Origin: Streptomyces sp. NBC_00442 | GTDB taxonomy: Bacteria; Actinomycetota; Actinomycetes; Streptomycetales; Streptomycetaceae | Assembly (NCBI RefSeq): GCF_036014195.1 | Contig: NZ_CP107918.1 | Coordinates: forward strand, 2,418,001 to 2,482,000 | DNA length: 64,000 nucleotides | Direction of reading: 5' to 3' | Shown: one piece after another, positions 9,145 to 17,502 of the stretch | Layout of the letters: the number at the start of each line of letters is the position of its first letter | Position numbering within the stretch: position 1 is the stretch's first letter | Position numbers and translations under genes: made by a program | The notes under the pieces: generated by a model | Databases searched by the model: none | The model's input: only the letters and a program-made list of their open reading frames with translations | What the model was told of the DNA's origin: nothing

Positions 9145-9941
9145 CGGGGCACCCCGTGTCCGGCGCGGATCCCGGCGGAGTCCTGGCCCCAGGCGCCGAG
9201 GCCCGTCATGCGTTCGGCGACCTGGTCGGCGGTGGGACGGTCGAGGTGACTGACGAACTGTCCGTCCGCCAGGAAGAGCACACGGTCGGCGTGCGAGGCG
9301 GCGACCGGGTCGTGGGTGACCATCACCATGGTCTGGCCGGCCTCGCGCACGGCCTCGCGCAGCAGCATCAGCACTTCGCGGGCGGCGTAGGTGTCGAGGG
9401 CGCCGGTCGGTTCGTCGCCGAAGATGACCGCGGGCCTGGTGATGAGGGCGCGGGCGATGGCGACGCGCTGCTGCTGGCCGCCGGAGAGTTCGCCGGGCCG
9501 GTTGTCCCGGCGGTCCGCGAGGCCCACGCGCGCCAGGACCTCCTCCACCGCGGCCTTCTTCGGCCGGTGGCCCGCGAGCCGGAGCGGCAGGGCGACGTTG
9601 TCGACGACGCTCAGCGCGGGAAGCAGGTTGAACGCCTGGAAGATGAAGCCGATCCGTTCGCGGCGCAGCTTGGTCAACTCGCGTTCCTTGAGCGGCGAGA
9701 GGTCCACTCCGTCGAGCATGACCTTTCCCGAGGTCGGCCGGTCGAGCCCGGCCGCGCAGTGCAGGAACGTGGACTTGCCGGACCCGGAGGGGCCCATCAC
9801 CGCGGTGAAGGTGCCGCGCGGCAGGCCGAGGGTGACGCCGTCGAGGGCGGCCACCCGGTTCTTGGACCCGCCGTAGACCTTGCGTACGGATTCGAGCCGT
9901 ACGACGTCCTGTCGGTACTGCGGGCTCGGCGTCCCCGTCAT
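9141..9941 (-). CDS. ABC transporter ATP-binding protein (MacB/LolD type)
   Basis: This protein has 266 aa from the ATG at 9941, which overlaps the stop of the gene before it. The Walker A is GPSGSGKST, the Q-loop is [12 protein letters not shown], the signature is [12 protein letters not shown], the Walker B is [13 protein letters not shown] and the H-loop is MVTHD. These mark the LolD/MacB family that works with FtsX-like permeases. The C-terminal ~30 residues after [11 protein letters not shown] are an extension without recognised function. Confidence 0.93.
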   Translation of the reverse strand: MTGTPSPQYRQDVVRLESVRKVYGGSKNRVAALDGVTLGLPRGTFTAVMGPSGSGKSTFLHCAAGLDRPTSGKVMLDGVDLSPLKERELTKLRRERIGFIFQAFNLLPALSVVDNVALPLRLAGHRPKKAAVEEVLARVGLADRRDNRPGELSGGQQQRVAIARALITRPAVIFGDEPTGALDTYAAREVLMLLREAVREAGQTMVMVTHDPVAASHADRVLFLADGQFVSHLDRPTADQVAERMTGLGAWGQDSAGIRAGHGVPR

Positions 9942-10726
9942 GAGCTGTGTCCTTCGCTGAGGGTGAGCCCGGACAGCGGGCGATTCGATACGAGCGCCAG
10001 GGGGCCGGGCTCGGTGAGGATCCGCTTGGCCCGCTCCAGCGGGTCCGGCGGGGGGCGGAGCAGGGTGTGGGCGACGGTCAGGTGCAGCCGGGCCGCGGCG
10101 ACCACGAGGTAGGAGGCGTACCCGAGGACCGCGAGGCACAGGACGGCGGTGAGCAGTGCCGCGGGCCAGCTCGCGATCCACAGGCCGGGGTCGCCGTCGT
10201 CGGGCCCGCCCAGCCATACACCGCGTACCCAACTGCCGTCACTCTGGCGGGAGTTGATGCTCCAGAACCACAGCGGCAGCGAGACGCCGGCGAGGAGGCC
10301 GAGCCACACCACGAGCGCGAGGAGGTCGAGCAGCAGCAGGAAGGGGAAGAGCAGCACCAGGCAGGCGATGTCGCGGAAGGTCACGGGGTCGCCGCAGCGC
10401 GCCTTGAACTGCCCGACCAGGCCCGGCTTCTGGGCTTCCCGGTAGGCGTACGGGACGGGCTCGTCCACGAGGACGGCGCGACCGCGCTCGACCTGGGCGC
10501 AGCAGCGTACGACCCACGCCGAGCCGACGGTCAGCGCCACCGTGACGGTGAGCTGCATGAAGACGAGCCCGAGCACGAGGGCCAGGGCCCCGATCGCGAA
10601 GAGGACCGGGCCCGCCACCAGATAGCTGGCCAGGTATCCGGTCGCGCGCCAGGGGGTGGCGGAGAGGAGCATCCGCAGCGGGTTGCGCCCGGCGGGCAGC
10701 TTGCGGCCGGGCCTGAGCGCGATCAT
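9938..10726 (-). CDS. sensor-domain (PF13796-like) membrane protein
   Basis: This 262-aa membrane protein has about four to five hydrophobic segments, for example LFAIGALALVLGLVFMQLT, LLFPFLLLLDLLALVVWLGL and LLTAVLCLAVLGYASYLVVA. The layout and motifs such as WRATGYLASYL match the 'putative sensor' domain that accompanies actinomycete two-component or ABC operons. There is no kinase domain. It overlaps its neighbours by 4 bp on both sides, so it probably works with the ArsR protein, the 77-aa protein and the ABC transporter, perhaps in sensing. Confidence 0.75.
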   Translation of the reverse strand: MIALRPGRKLPAGRNPLRMLLSATPWRATGYLASYLVAGPVLFAIGALALVLGLVFMQLTVTVALTVGSAWVVRCCAQVERGRAVLVDEPVPYAYREAQKPGLVGQFKARCGDPVTFRDIACLVLLFPFLLLLDLLALVVWLGLLAGVSLPLWFWSINSRQSDGSWVRGVWLGGPDDGDPGLWIASWPAALLTAVLCLAVLGYASYLVVAAARLHLTVAHTLLRPPPDPLERAKRILTEPGPLALVSNRPLSGLTLSEGHSS

Positions 10727-10956
10727 CCGACGCTCCGCAGCAGGTTCTCGATCGACTTCATCCGCTCGTCGAGCGCGCCGAGCTGGGCCTGCAACGCCAG
10801 CTGCACGCCGGGCAACTCCTCCGCCAGCTTGCGGAATTCGGCCATGGCGACCGCGTCGGCGCGATGGCGCAGCAGCCGGAAGTAGGCGACCACGCTTCCC
10901 GTGATCCCGCCCACGACGAGCAGGGTGATGGTGATGGTGATGACGGCGCCGGTCAT
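10723..10956 (-). CDS. small single-pass membrane protein (paralogue of the 3856-4089 product)
   Basis: This 77-aa protein has a transmembrane helix near residues 4-27 (ITITITLLVVGGITGSVVAY), the basic stretch RLLRHRADA and a helical tail ending ENLLRSVG. It is translationally coupled to the ArsR gene upstream and the sensor-like gene downstream (ATGA overlaps). Its near-twin at 3856-4089 is not next to an ArsR gene. The function is unknown. The coupling suggests it acts with the ArsR regulator or the sensor protein at the membrane. Confidence 0.82.
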   Translation of the reverse strand: MTGAVITITITLLVVGGITGSVVAYFRLLRHRADAVAMAEFRKLAEELPGVQLALQAQLGALDERMKSIENLLRSVG

Positions 10957-11282
10957 GCCGCGGTCCCCTTCTTCATGTTGACGGGCCCTTCCGTGTCCTG
11001 GGCCATGGCCCCGACGATCGTGGCGAGATTGACGTGCAGGTCGAACGGCGCCAGCTCGAAGTACTTCAACGCCTTGCCGTCCGGGGAGAGTTCGAGGTTG
11101 CTCACGACCAGTTCGGCCTTCTCGAGCCGTTCCAGGTGCATGTAGAGCAGGGGCCTCGACATCTCCAGACGGCGGGCCAGCTCGCTCACGTACAGCCTGC
11201 CGCCCGCGAGTTCGGCGATGGCGCGGAGCCGTTGCCGGTGGCCCACCGCGGCGAGAACTGCCAGCAGATCGTCGCTCGTCAT
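10953..11282 (-). CDS. ArsR-family transcriptional regulator
   Basis: This 109-aa protein is a winged-helix DNA-binding dimer. The helix-turn-helix is GRLYVSELARRLEMSRPLLYMHLERLEKAELV. The metal-binding ELCVCDL of classical ArsR is absent, so the ligand is probably not a metal. It opens a five-gene operon with the 77-aa membrane protein, sensor, ABC ATPase and FtsX permease. A perfect palindrome lies 29 bp upstream of its start and is a likely auto-operator. The protein at 24514-24882 is a close paralogue. Confidence 0.88.
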   Translation of the reverse strand: MTSDDLLAVLAAVGHRQRLRAIAELAGGRLYVSELARRLEMSRPLLYMHLERLEKAELVVSNLELSPDGKALKYFELAPFDLHVNLATIVGAMAQDTEGPVNMKKGTAA

Positions 11283-11310
11283 GGCTCACCCTCTCCGTCG
11301 CCCCGAAGCC

Positions 11311-11328
11311 TGTAAGTTGAGACTTACA
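11311..11328. promoter_or_regulatory. palindromic operator upstream of the arsR-like gene
   Basis: TGTAAGTTGAGACTTACA is a perfect 7-bp inverted repeat around a 4-nt centre, 29 bp before the ArsR start. An almost identical 18-mer lies upstream of the MMPL exporter gene at 17445-17462. The position and the shared sequence suggest an ArsR binding site. Confidence 0.7.
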
Positions 11329-11534
11329 CATGACGATGCGTTCGGTCAAGGGTAAGCCCCGGCAGTCCGGTGGCGCCGGGCCCGGTCTCACGCCGTCCCC
11401 AACTCCCTTTCCTGGTACGCGTTTCTGGTACGAGATGCGTACGAGATGAGCGCCCCGGACCCGGGCACGCGCGAAGGTCCGACCCTCGGGGCAGGGGCGG
11501 ACCTGGTGGCGCTGTGCGGTAGGGATCGGGGGGA

Positions 11535-12059
11535 TCAGAGCTGGGACCAGGAGCGGAACTGGCGCAGCCCGTACAGGAGCGGGGGGAGCTCGTGGTGCTG
11601 GATGAGCAGGCGGGCCTCGCCGAAGACGGTGACGTGGTCGCCGGTGCGGTGCACCGCGCTCACGTCGCAGTCGGCGACGGTGTGCGCGTCGCGCACCAGG
11701 TGCGGCCCGCCCGCGTCCGCCTCCTGCTCCCAGGGGACCAGGTGGAACCGCTCGGGGTTGCCGGAGGCGAACAACTCGGCCGTGTCCCGGGCGCCTTCGT
11801 GCAGCAGGTTCACCGCGAAGGTGCCGCGTTCCAGGATGGCTTCCAGGGTCGGGCTGCCGTCGCGCAGGCAGACCAGGAGCGTCGGCGGGCTGAGCGTGAC
11901 ACTGCACACCGAGGAGCACGTCATGCCCCGCGGCGCCCCGTCGTCCCCGGTGGTGGTGACCACGCCGACGCCGGTCGGGAATCCGCTCATCATGGCGCGG
12001 AAGCGATCGGGCGTCGCCAGATCGGCCGGCGCTTCGACGTTGACGGCGCGTTCGGTCAT
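11535..12059 (-). CDS. flavin reductase (FADH2 supply for the halogenase)
   Basis: This 174-aa protein of the flavin reductase-like FMN-binding family has the typical opening FRAMMSGFPTGVGVVTTTG, followed by GMTCSSVCSVTLSPPTLLVCL and GTFAVNLL. It should reduce FAD with NAD(P)H and pass FADH2 to the tryptophan halogenase of the same operon. It is the third gene after halogenase and antiporter, and its ATG overlaps the antiporter stop by 4 bp. Confidence 0.9.
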   Translation of the reverse strand: MTERAVNVEAPADLATPDRFRAMMSGFPTGVGVVTTTGDDGAPRGMTCSSVCSVTLSPPTLLVCLRDGSPTLEAILERGTFAVNLLHEGARDTAELFASGNPERFHLVPWEQEADAGGPHLVRDAHTVADCDVSAVHRTGDHVTVFGEARLLIQHHELPPLLYGLRQFRSWSQL

Positions 12060-13354
12060 CGGACACTGCTTTCTGTCGCTACGGCAAACGCCCCGGTCGT
12101 GAGGCGGCTCTCTCCCCGGTCGAGGAGATTCAGGAGCGGTCCCGTCATGGCCGTCGTCGTCAGCGCCATCACGATCAGCGCGAGGACCATGGGACCGGTC
12201 AGGATTCCGGCGCTGAGGCCGGCCTGGAGGGCGATCAGTTCGGTGAGGCCGCGGGTGTTCATGAGGACGGCGATCCGGCGCGCCGTTCCCCGGGGCCGGC
12301 CGCCCCAGCGGGCTCCCAGATAGCTGCCGATCCCCTTGCCGGCGCAGCCGAGGACGACGGCCGACGTGAGCAGCAACCAGGACGTGTCGGCGAACGAGCC
12401 GGTGAGCACGGTGACGCCGGTGACCACGAAGAAGGCGGGTGCGAGCGCCGCACCCAGCCGCGAGACGCTGCTCACCGCCCGCTCCCAGGGAGCGTCCTCG
12501 CCCCCCGGGATCGCCATGCCGACCAGAGCGGCGCCGAGGATCGCGGTCATCCCCAGGTGTTCCATCGCGAGCGCCACGGCCAGGGCCGTCGCGCCGAGGA
12601 ACACCGCCGCCGTGCGCGGCGCCCGTACGCAGCCGTTGCGGGCGATCCGGGTGCGCAGCCCGTACCGTACGGCCAGCGCGCACAGACCGCCGAAGGCGAG
12701 CGCGCGCAGCGAGTGCAGTACGCCGTCGAGGCTTCCCTTGCCGAGACTGATGGCGAGGGTCAGCAGCAGCCAGCCCACCGCGTCGATCACGATGGCCGCG
12801 GCGAGCGCGGTCTGGCCTGCGGGGGTCCCGGTCCTGCCCCGGTCCGCGAGGATCCGGGCCATGACGGGGACCGCGGTGATGGACATCGACACCGCCACCA
12901 TCAGGACGAAGGCGGGGAGCGGAGCGCTGCCGCGCGCCGCGTCGTCGTCGCTCGCCAGCACGAGTCCGGCCAGCGCGAGCCCGGTGAGCAGGGGCACCAC
13001 GAGGGCGCCGACCACCACCCGCAGCGTGCCGCCGCGCGGCGCCGCTCCCGCGGAGGCCGCGCCCAGCTTGTGGGCGAGACCGACCAGGAACAGCACGAGC
13101 CCGGCCTGCGACACCAGCTTGATCACGTCGAACACGGGCGCCGGAAGCGCCGCGTCGAGGGCGGGGCGCCCGAACAGGGCGATCACGGCGGGCCCGGAGA
13201 GCAGCCCCACCACGATCTCCCCGATCACCTCGGGCTGACGCAGCATCCTGGCGAGTGCCCGGCCCGCCAGGGCGATGAGCAGGATGACGGCGAGTGCCAA
13301 TGTGACGTGGGCGATGCGCGGCGCGTCGCCGATGAGGCTTCCCAGCGATTCCAT
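12056..13354 (-). CDS. cation:proton antiporter (CPA2, KefB/NapA-like)
   Basis: This 432-aa protein has about twelve hydrophobic segments. Family motifs include PEVIGEIVVGLLSGP, SMSITAVPVMARIL, VIDAVGW (the conserved Asp of the transport site) and MNTRGLTELIAL. It sits between halogenase and flavin reductase, 19 bp after the first and overlapping the second, so it belongs to the halogenation operon. Similar antiporter genes occur in other halogenated-product clusters. Whether it handles ion balance, halide supply or product tolerance is not known. Confidence 0.9.
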   Translation of the reverse strand: MESLGSLIGDAPRIAHVTLALAVILLIALAGRALARMLRQPEVIGEIVVGLLSGPAVIALFGRPALDAALPAPVFDVIKLVSQAGLVLFLVGLAHKLGAASAGAAPRGGTLRVVVGALVVPLLTGLALAGLVLASDDDAARGSAPLPAFVLMVAVSMSITAVPVMARILADRGRTGTPAGQTALAAAIVIDAVGWLLLTLAISLGKGSLDGVLHSLRALAFGGLCALAVRYGLRTRIARNGCVRAPRTAAVFLGATALAVALAMEHLGMTAILGAALVGMAIPGGEDAPWERAVSSVSRLGAALAPAFFVVTGVTVLTGSFADTSWLLLTSAVVLGCAGKGIGSYLGARWGGRPRGTARRIAVLMNTRGLTELIALQAGLSAGILTGPMVLALIVMALTTTAMTGPLLNLLDRGESRLTTGAFAVATESSVR

Positions 13355-13373
13355 GGCTCGGACCGTCGCCCGC

Positions 13374-14924
13374 TCAGTGGTGCTGCGCGAAGTATTCGTA
13401 CGCCTTGGGAAGCGTCTCGGTCAGTCGGCGGGTCTTCTCGCGGATCTCCGCGAACTCCCGCTCCGCGGCCCCCGGGTCGGACAGCGCGAGCGCGGGCGAC
13501 GGCTTCATTTCGATGCCGCCCATCCCGAGCAGTACGCACATGTACGAATAGGCGGGCAGGCCGTGGTAATAGGGGAAGATGCTCTCGGAGTCCGGGACCT
13601 GGGTCTTCCACATTTCCAGGCGCTCGGCGAGTGCGTCGGGAATCGCCCGGGTCTTGGTGTCCTTCCAGTACTGCGTGTCCTGGCGCTTGGCCGCGACGTA
13701 GTGCAGGACGAGGAATTCCCGGACGCCGTCCATGACGTGGGCGATGGAGCGGTTGTAGAGCGTGCGCTGGTTGGGGTTCCAGTCCTCGTTCGGGAAGTTC
13801 TTGGCTATCTGCTCGATGGCGTGGTGGATGAAGAAGATTCCGGTGGATTCGAGCGGCTCGACGAATCCGCTGGAAAGGCCGACGGCCACGCAGTTGTTGA
13901 CCCAGGAATTGCGGCTGCGGCCGATGCGCATGTTGATGTGGTTGGCGCTGACGTCCGCGGCGGCGGGGCCGACGAACTCGCGCAGGGTGCGCTCGGCGTC
14001 CTCGGGCGAGAGGTAGTCCTTCGCGTAGACGTATCCGGTGCCGACCCGGCCCATCAGCGGAATCGTCCAGATCCAGCCGGCGTCCTGGGCGGTGGCGGTG
14101 GTGCAGGGCAGGATGCCGCGCTTCTCCATGTCCATCGGGACCTGGAGGGCGACCGCGCTGTCGTTGGGCAGCGTGTCCTTGTAGGAGATGAACGGCTCGT
14201 CGAGCGCCTTGTTGATGAGCAGCGCGCGGAAGCCGGTGCAGTCGATGTACAGGTCGCCGGTGATGTCGCCGTGCTCGGCGGTGGTGACGCCGCTGATCCA
14301 GCCGCGGTCGTCCAGGTTGACCTGCTTGACGTCGTCGACGATGTGCTTGACGCCGCGCTCCACCGAGTACTTGGTGAGGTATTTGGCGAGCAGCGCCGCC
14401 TCGAACTGGTAGGCGTAGGGGAACTGGGTCTTGCCCTGGTGCTCGGACATCGTCAGGCCCTGCATCTCGTCCGCGCCCTCGTCGAAGGGCTGGTCGATGA
14501 GGGTGCCGTCGAGGCGGCGCGGGCTGAGCCCGGCGTCGATGACCGAGGCCATCACGAAGCAGTCCTTGTCGAACCGGTCCGTCGGGCCCTGCTGGAGCCA
14601 CCAGTCGGTGAGCGGGAAGCCGTTGACCGACCGCATCTGCTCGAAGGGGTGGTAGAAGTAGTGGCCCTTCTCGCGCCAGTTCTCGAACCTGACCGCGAGC
14701 TTGTACGTCGCGTTGCAGGCCGGCATCCAGTCCTTCTCCTTGAGTCCGAGGAACTCGAAGAAGTGACGGATGTCGCTGAACGTGGCCTCTCCGACGCCGA
14801 CCGCGCCGACGTGACCCGATTCCACGAGCGTGATGTCCATGCGCTCCCCGAACGCGGCCTTCAGATACGAGGCCGTCATCCATCCTGCGGTACCGCCACC
14901 CACGATCACGACTTTGTTGAGCAC
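13374..14924 (-). CDS. flavin-dependent tryptophan halogenase (PyrH-like)
   Basis: This 516-aa protein is counted from GTG 14924, which follows GGGGAG; a longer in-frame start adds residues before the FAD fold. The FAD motif GGGTAGW begins at residue 9. The catalytic lysine is K75 in ACNATYKLAVRF. The active-site glutamate is in VEPLESTGIFF, and the halogenase motif GWIWTIP is present. The position of K75 and many stretches (RHFF..LGL, FENW, YFYHPFE, NNCVAVGLS) resemble the tryptophan 5-halogenase PyrH as I remember it. It should chlorinate free L-Trp using FADH2. The ring position is only inferred. Confidence 0.92.
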   Translation of the reverse strand: MLNKVVIVGGGTAGWMTASYLKAAFGERMDITLVESGHVGAVGVGEATFSDIRHFFEFLGLKEKDWMPACNATYKLAVRFENWREKGHYFYHPFEQMRSVNGFPLTDWWLQQGPTDRFDKDCFVMASVIDAGLSPRRLDGTLIDQPFDEGADEMQGLTMSEHQGKTQFPYAYQFEAALLAKYLTKYSVERGVKHIVDDVKQVNLDDRGWISGVTTAEHGDITGDLYIDCTGFRALLINKALDEPFISYKDTLPNDSAVALQVPMDMEKRGILPCTTATAQDAGWIWTIPLMGRVGTGYVYAKDYLSPEDAERTLREFVGPAAADVSANHINMRIGRSRNSWVNNCVAVGLSSGFVEPLESTGIFFIHHAIEQIAKNFPNEDWNPNQRTLYNRSIAHVMDGVREFLVLHYVAAKRQDTQYWKDTKTRAIPDALAERLEMWKTQVPDSESIFPYYHGLPAYSYMCVLLGMGGIEMKPSPALALSDPGAAEREFAEIREKTRRLTETLPKAYEYFAQHH

Positions 14925-15217
14925 TGGTGACTCCCCTGTTCGGTAGCTCGATGAGTTCCGGGCAGTGGCTCCGGCCCATGGAGGGAAAGTGCTGGGTGGC
15001 GCCACCGGGGAAAGACACTACGGCCGGGTCAAATCGGCGCACAGATCATTAAGTGATGGCCGAAAAGCGCAGGTGGGGCCGGTTGTAGGGCCAGTTGGCG
15101 GCCCCAACCCGGGGTGCCGGTCCCGGCGTCAGCCCACTGTCAGTGCCGATGAGGAGCATGAAACGCGGGGTTACCGGGTGGGAATAGCTCCGCCCGCCCG
15201 CTGCAATGGAGAGTTGG
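14925..15217. promoter_or_regulatory. divergent promoter region, halogenase operon / diaminopropionate operon
   Basis: These 293 bp separate two divergent start codons and must hold the promoters of both operons. The only clear symmetric element is ATCATTAAGTGAT at about 15044-15056 (a 4-bp inverted repeat around TTAAG). I could not assign -35/-10 boxes with confidence. Confidence 0.5.
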
Positions 15218-16285
15218 ATGACAAAGGAAGAACTTGTCCCGCCGTTCGCCGTGATCCCTGGCTCGCAGGTCCACAGCATTCTCACCGGCCATGAGCAGCA
15301 CACCATTGATCTGGTGGAGGCCGCCTACCGGGTGCACGGCGAGGGCGACACGGTCAACCCACCGTCGTATTTCCTGCGCTTTCCGGACCGCCCCACCGCC
15401 CGGATCATCGCGCTGCCCGCCTCCATAGGCGGCGAGACGAGGGTCGACGGGCTGAAGTGGATCTCCAGCTTCCCGGAGAACGTGGCCGCGGGAATCCCCC
15501 GCGCCTCCGCGGTGCTCGTGCTCAACGACCACGACACGGGCTACCCCCTGGCGTGCCTGGAGAGCTCGATCATCAGCGCCGCACGGACTGCGGCCTCCGC
15601 GGCGCTCGGCGCCGACCTGCTCTCCCGGACGCCGGGACGCACCCGGCCCAGGCGGGTCGGCTTCATCGGCACGGGGTTCATCGCGCGCCACATCCACACC
15701 TATCTCGCGGGCGCCGGCTGGTCCTTCGACGAGGTGGGGGTGCACGACCTGTCGGCCGAGTACGCGGGCGGCTTCCGCTCCTACCTGGAGGGCTCGGGCG
15801 AGAGCGGGCACATCACCGTGCACGAGAGCGCCGAGGAGCTGATCCGCTCCTCGGACCTGGTGGTCTTCGCCACCGTCGCGTCCGCGCCGCACGTCCACGA
15901 CCCCGACTGGTTCACGCACAACCCGGTGGTCCTGAACATCTCGCTGCGCGACCTGGCGCCCGAGGTGCTGCTCGCCTCGGCGAACGTGGTCGACGACATC
16001 GAGCACTGCCTGAAGGCCGACACCTCCCCCCATCTGACCGAACAGCTCACCGGGTCACGGGAGTTCATCGACGGCACGCTGGCCGAGGTGATGGCGGGGA
16101 AGGTGGAGATCCCGGCGGACCGGCCGGTGGTGTTCTCGCCGTTCGGGCTCGGGATCCTCGACCTCGCGGTCGGCAAGTTCGTGTACGACGAGGTCCTCGC
16201 ACGGAACGAACTCAACGTGATCGAGGGCTTCTTCCACGAGGTGGACCGGTATGGCCGCGCTGGCGCGACCAGCGGCCGTTCCTGA
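15218..16285 (+). CDS. SbnB-like N-(2-amino-2-carboxyethyl)-L-glutamate dehydrogenase (ornithine cyclodeaminase family)
   Basis: This protein has 355 aa. The ATG at 15218 is preferred over the one at 15206 because GGAGAG then lies six bases upstream. The NAD-binding motif is GFIGTGFIARHI, followed by the family's ASxAPH and DDIEHCLKAD segments. In the SbnA/SbnB route to L-2,3-diaminopropionate, SbnA joins O-phosphoserine and glutamate and SbnB oxidises the adduct, releasing L-Dap and 2-oxoglutarate. The next gene is the SbnA partner, which supports SbnB over a true ornithine cyclodeaminase. Confidence 0.9.
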   Translation: MTKEELVPPFAVIPGSQVHSILTGHEQHTIDLVEAAYRVHGEGDTVNPPSYFLRFPDRPTARIIALPASIGGETRVDGLKWISSFPENVAAGIPRASAVLVLNDHDTGYPLACLESSIISAARTAASAALGADLLSRTPGRTRPRRVGFIGTGFIARHIHTYLAGAGWSFDEVGVHDLSAEYAGGFRSYLEGSGESGHITVHESAEELIRSSDLVVFATVASAPHVHDPDWFTHNPVVLNISLRDLAPEVLLASANVVDDIEHCLKADTSPHLTEQLTGSREFIDGTLAEVMAGKVEIPADRPVVFSPFGLGILDLAVGKFVYDEVLARNELNVIEGFFHEVDRYGRAGATSGRS

Positions 16286-16300
16286 GGCGAGGGGGCCCAA

Positions 16301-17278
16301 GTGCCGGTGATCTCCGTCCCGGAGGACTTCCACATGGAGGATCTCTATGTGGACCTGCGGTCCGTCCTGGACGCTCCGCTGTATCTGAAGTGCGAAGGCT
16401 TCAACTTCGCCGGGTCGATCAAACTCAAGGCGGCGCGGTCGATGATCGCGGACGCCGAGCGCAAGGGGCTGCTCACACGGGACTCGGTGATCGTCGAGTC
16501 CTCGTCGGGAAACCTCGGGGTCGCCCTGAGCATGATCGCGGCGAGCCGGGGTTATTCGTTCCTGTGCGTCACGGACACCCGCTGCAACCTCAACACCAGA
16601 CGGTTGATGGAAGCGATGGGCGCCCAGGTGCACACCATCACCGAGCCCGACCCCGAGAGCGGCTTCCTCGGCGCCAGACTCGACTTCGTCCGCAAGCTGT
16701 GCGCGTCGGACAGCCGCCATGTGTGGCTCAATCAGTACGCCAATCCGTGCAACTGGCAGGCGCACTACCGCAGTACGGCGCCTGCCATCGCCGAACGCTT
16801 CCCGGACCTCGACGTGCTCTTCGTCGGGGCCGGCACCACCGGGACGCTGATGGGCTGCGCCCGGTACTTCAAGGACTCGGGCCGGCCGGTCACCGTGGTC
16901 GCCGTCGACTCGGTCGGCTCGGTCACGTTCGGCGGGCCGCCCGCGCCCCGGATGATCCCGGGCCTTGGCTCCGGCGTACGGCCCCAGCTGCTCGACACGT
17001 CGTTCGTGGACGACGTGGTGCACGTGCCGGAGATCGACACGATTCGGGTCGCCCATCAACTGGCCTCGGGCGGCTTCCTGTTCGGCGGCTCCACCGGGAC
17101 CGTCCTCTCGGGCGCGATCAGGTGGCTGGCCGAGAACCGGGACGGCAGGCCCTGCACGGCCGTGGCCGTCTCACCGGATCTGGGCGAGCGCTATCTCGAT
17201 TCGATCTACCAGAGCAACTGGGTGAGCGAGCTCTACGGGGCTCACGCGCTGGACTTCAGTGGCGCCCAGGCGCATTGA
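16301..17278 (+). CDS. SbnA-like PLP-dependent N-(2-amino-2-carboxyethyl)-L-glutamate synthase
   Basis: This 325-aa protein of the cysteine synthase/O-acetylserine sulfhydrylase fold starts at GTG after GAGGGGG. The PLP lysine is in FNFAGSIKLKAA, the substrate loop is ESSSGNLGVAL and the phosphate loop is GAGTTGTL. With the SbnB-like enzyme 15 bp upstream it should make L-2,3-diaminopropionate from O-phospho-L-serine and L-glutamate for the NRPS. Primary cysteine synthase is less likely given the pairing and cluster context. Confidence 0.9.
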   Translation: MPVISVPEDFHMEDLYVDLRSVLDAPLYLKCEGFNFAGSIKLKAARSMIADAERKGLLTRDSVIVESSSGNLGVALSMIAASRGYSFLCVTDTRCNLNTRRLMEAMGAQVHTITEPDPESGFLGARLDFVRKLCASDSRHVWLNQYANPCNWQAHYRSTAPAIAERFPDLDVLFVGAGTTGTLMGCARYFKDSGRPVTVVAVDSVGSVTFGGPPAPRMIPGLGSGVRPQLLDTSFVDDVVHVPEIDTIRVAHQLASGGFLFGGSTGTVLSGAIRWLAENRDGRPCTAVAVSPDLGERYLDSIYQSNWVSELYGAHALDFSGAQAH

Positions 17279-17327
17279 CGGGATGTGGATGACACCCCGT
17301 CAAAACAGTTGCCCTGACCGGTTTTTG

Positions 17328-17366
17328 GCGGCCCCCGCCCCCTGCACCGCAGGTGGTGGGGGCCGC
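17328..17366 (+). terminator. hairpin after the SbnA-like gene
   Basis: An inverted repeat of about 12 bp, GC-rich with one G-T pair (17328-17339 with 17355-17366), lies 50 bp downstream of the stop. It likely ends the two-gene diaminopropionate transcript. Confidence 0.65.
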
Positions 17367-17444
17367 TTGGCGTCCGCGGAAGGCGCGCCGGGAAGAGCGG
17401 CGCCGACGCCCCGCCGTTCAGGGTTGACGGTCCACAGCACCACA

Positions 17445-17462
17445 TGTAATTCTCGACTTACA
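17445..17462. promoter_or_regulatory. ArsR-type operator upstream of the MMPL exporter gene
   Basis: TGTAATTCTCGACTTACA differs from the perfect palindrome at 11311-11328 by one base in the arms and a few in the 4-nt centre. It lies about 40 bp before the GTG start. This suggests control of the exporter by the ArsR protein at 10953 or its paralogue. Confidence 0.65.
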
Positions 17463-17502
17463 CCCGTTGGGTAGCAGCGACAGCCGTAAGGAGCTGGGTT
17501 CA

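Noticed and set aside
15218..16285. Primary-metabolism ornithine cyclodeaminase
   Set aside because: The adjacent SbnA-like gene and the NRPS context fit the diaminopropionate pathway better.
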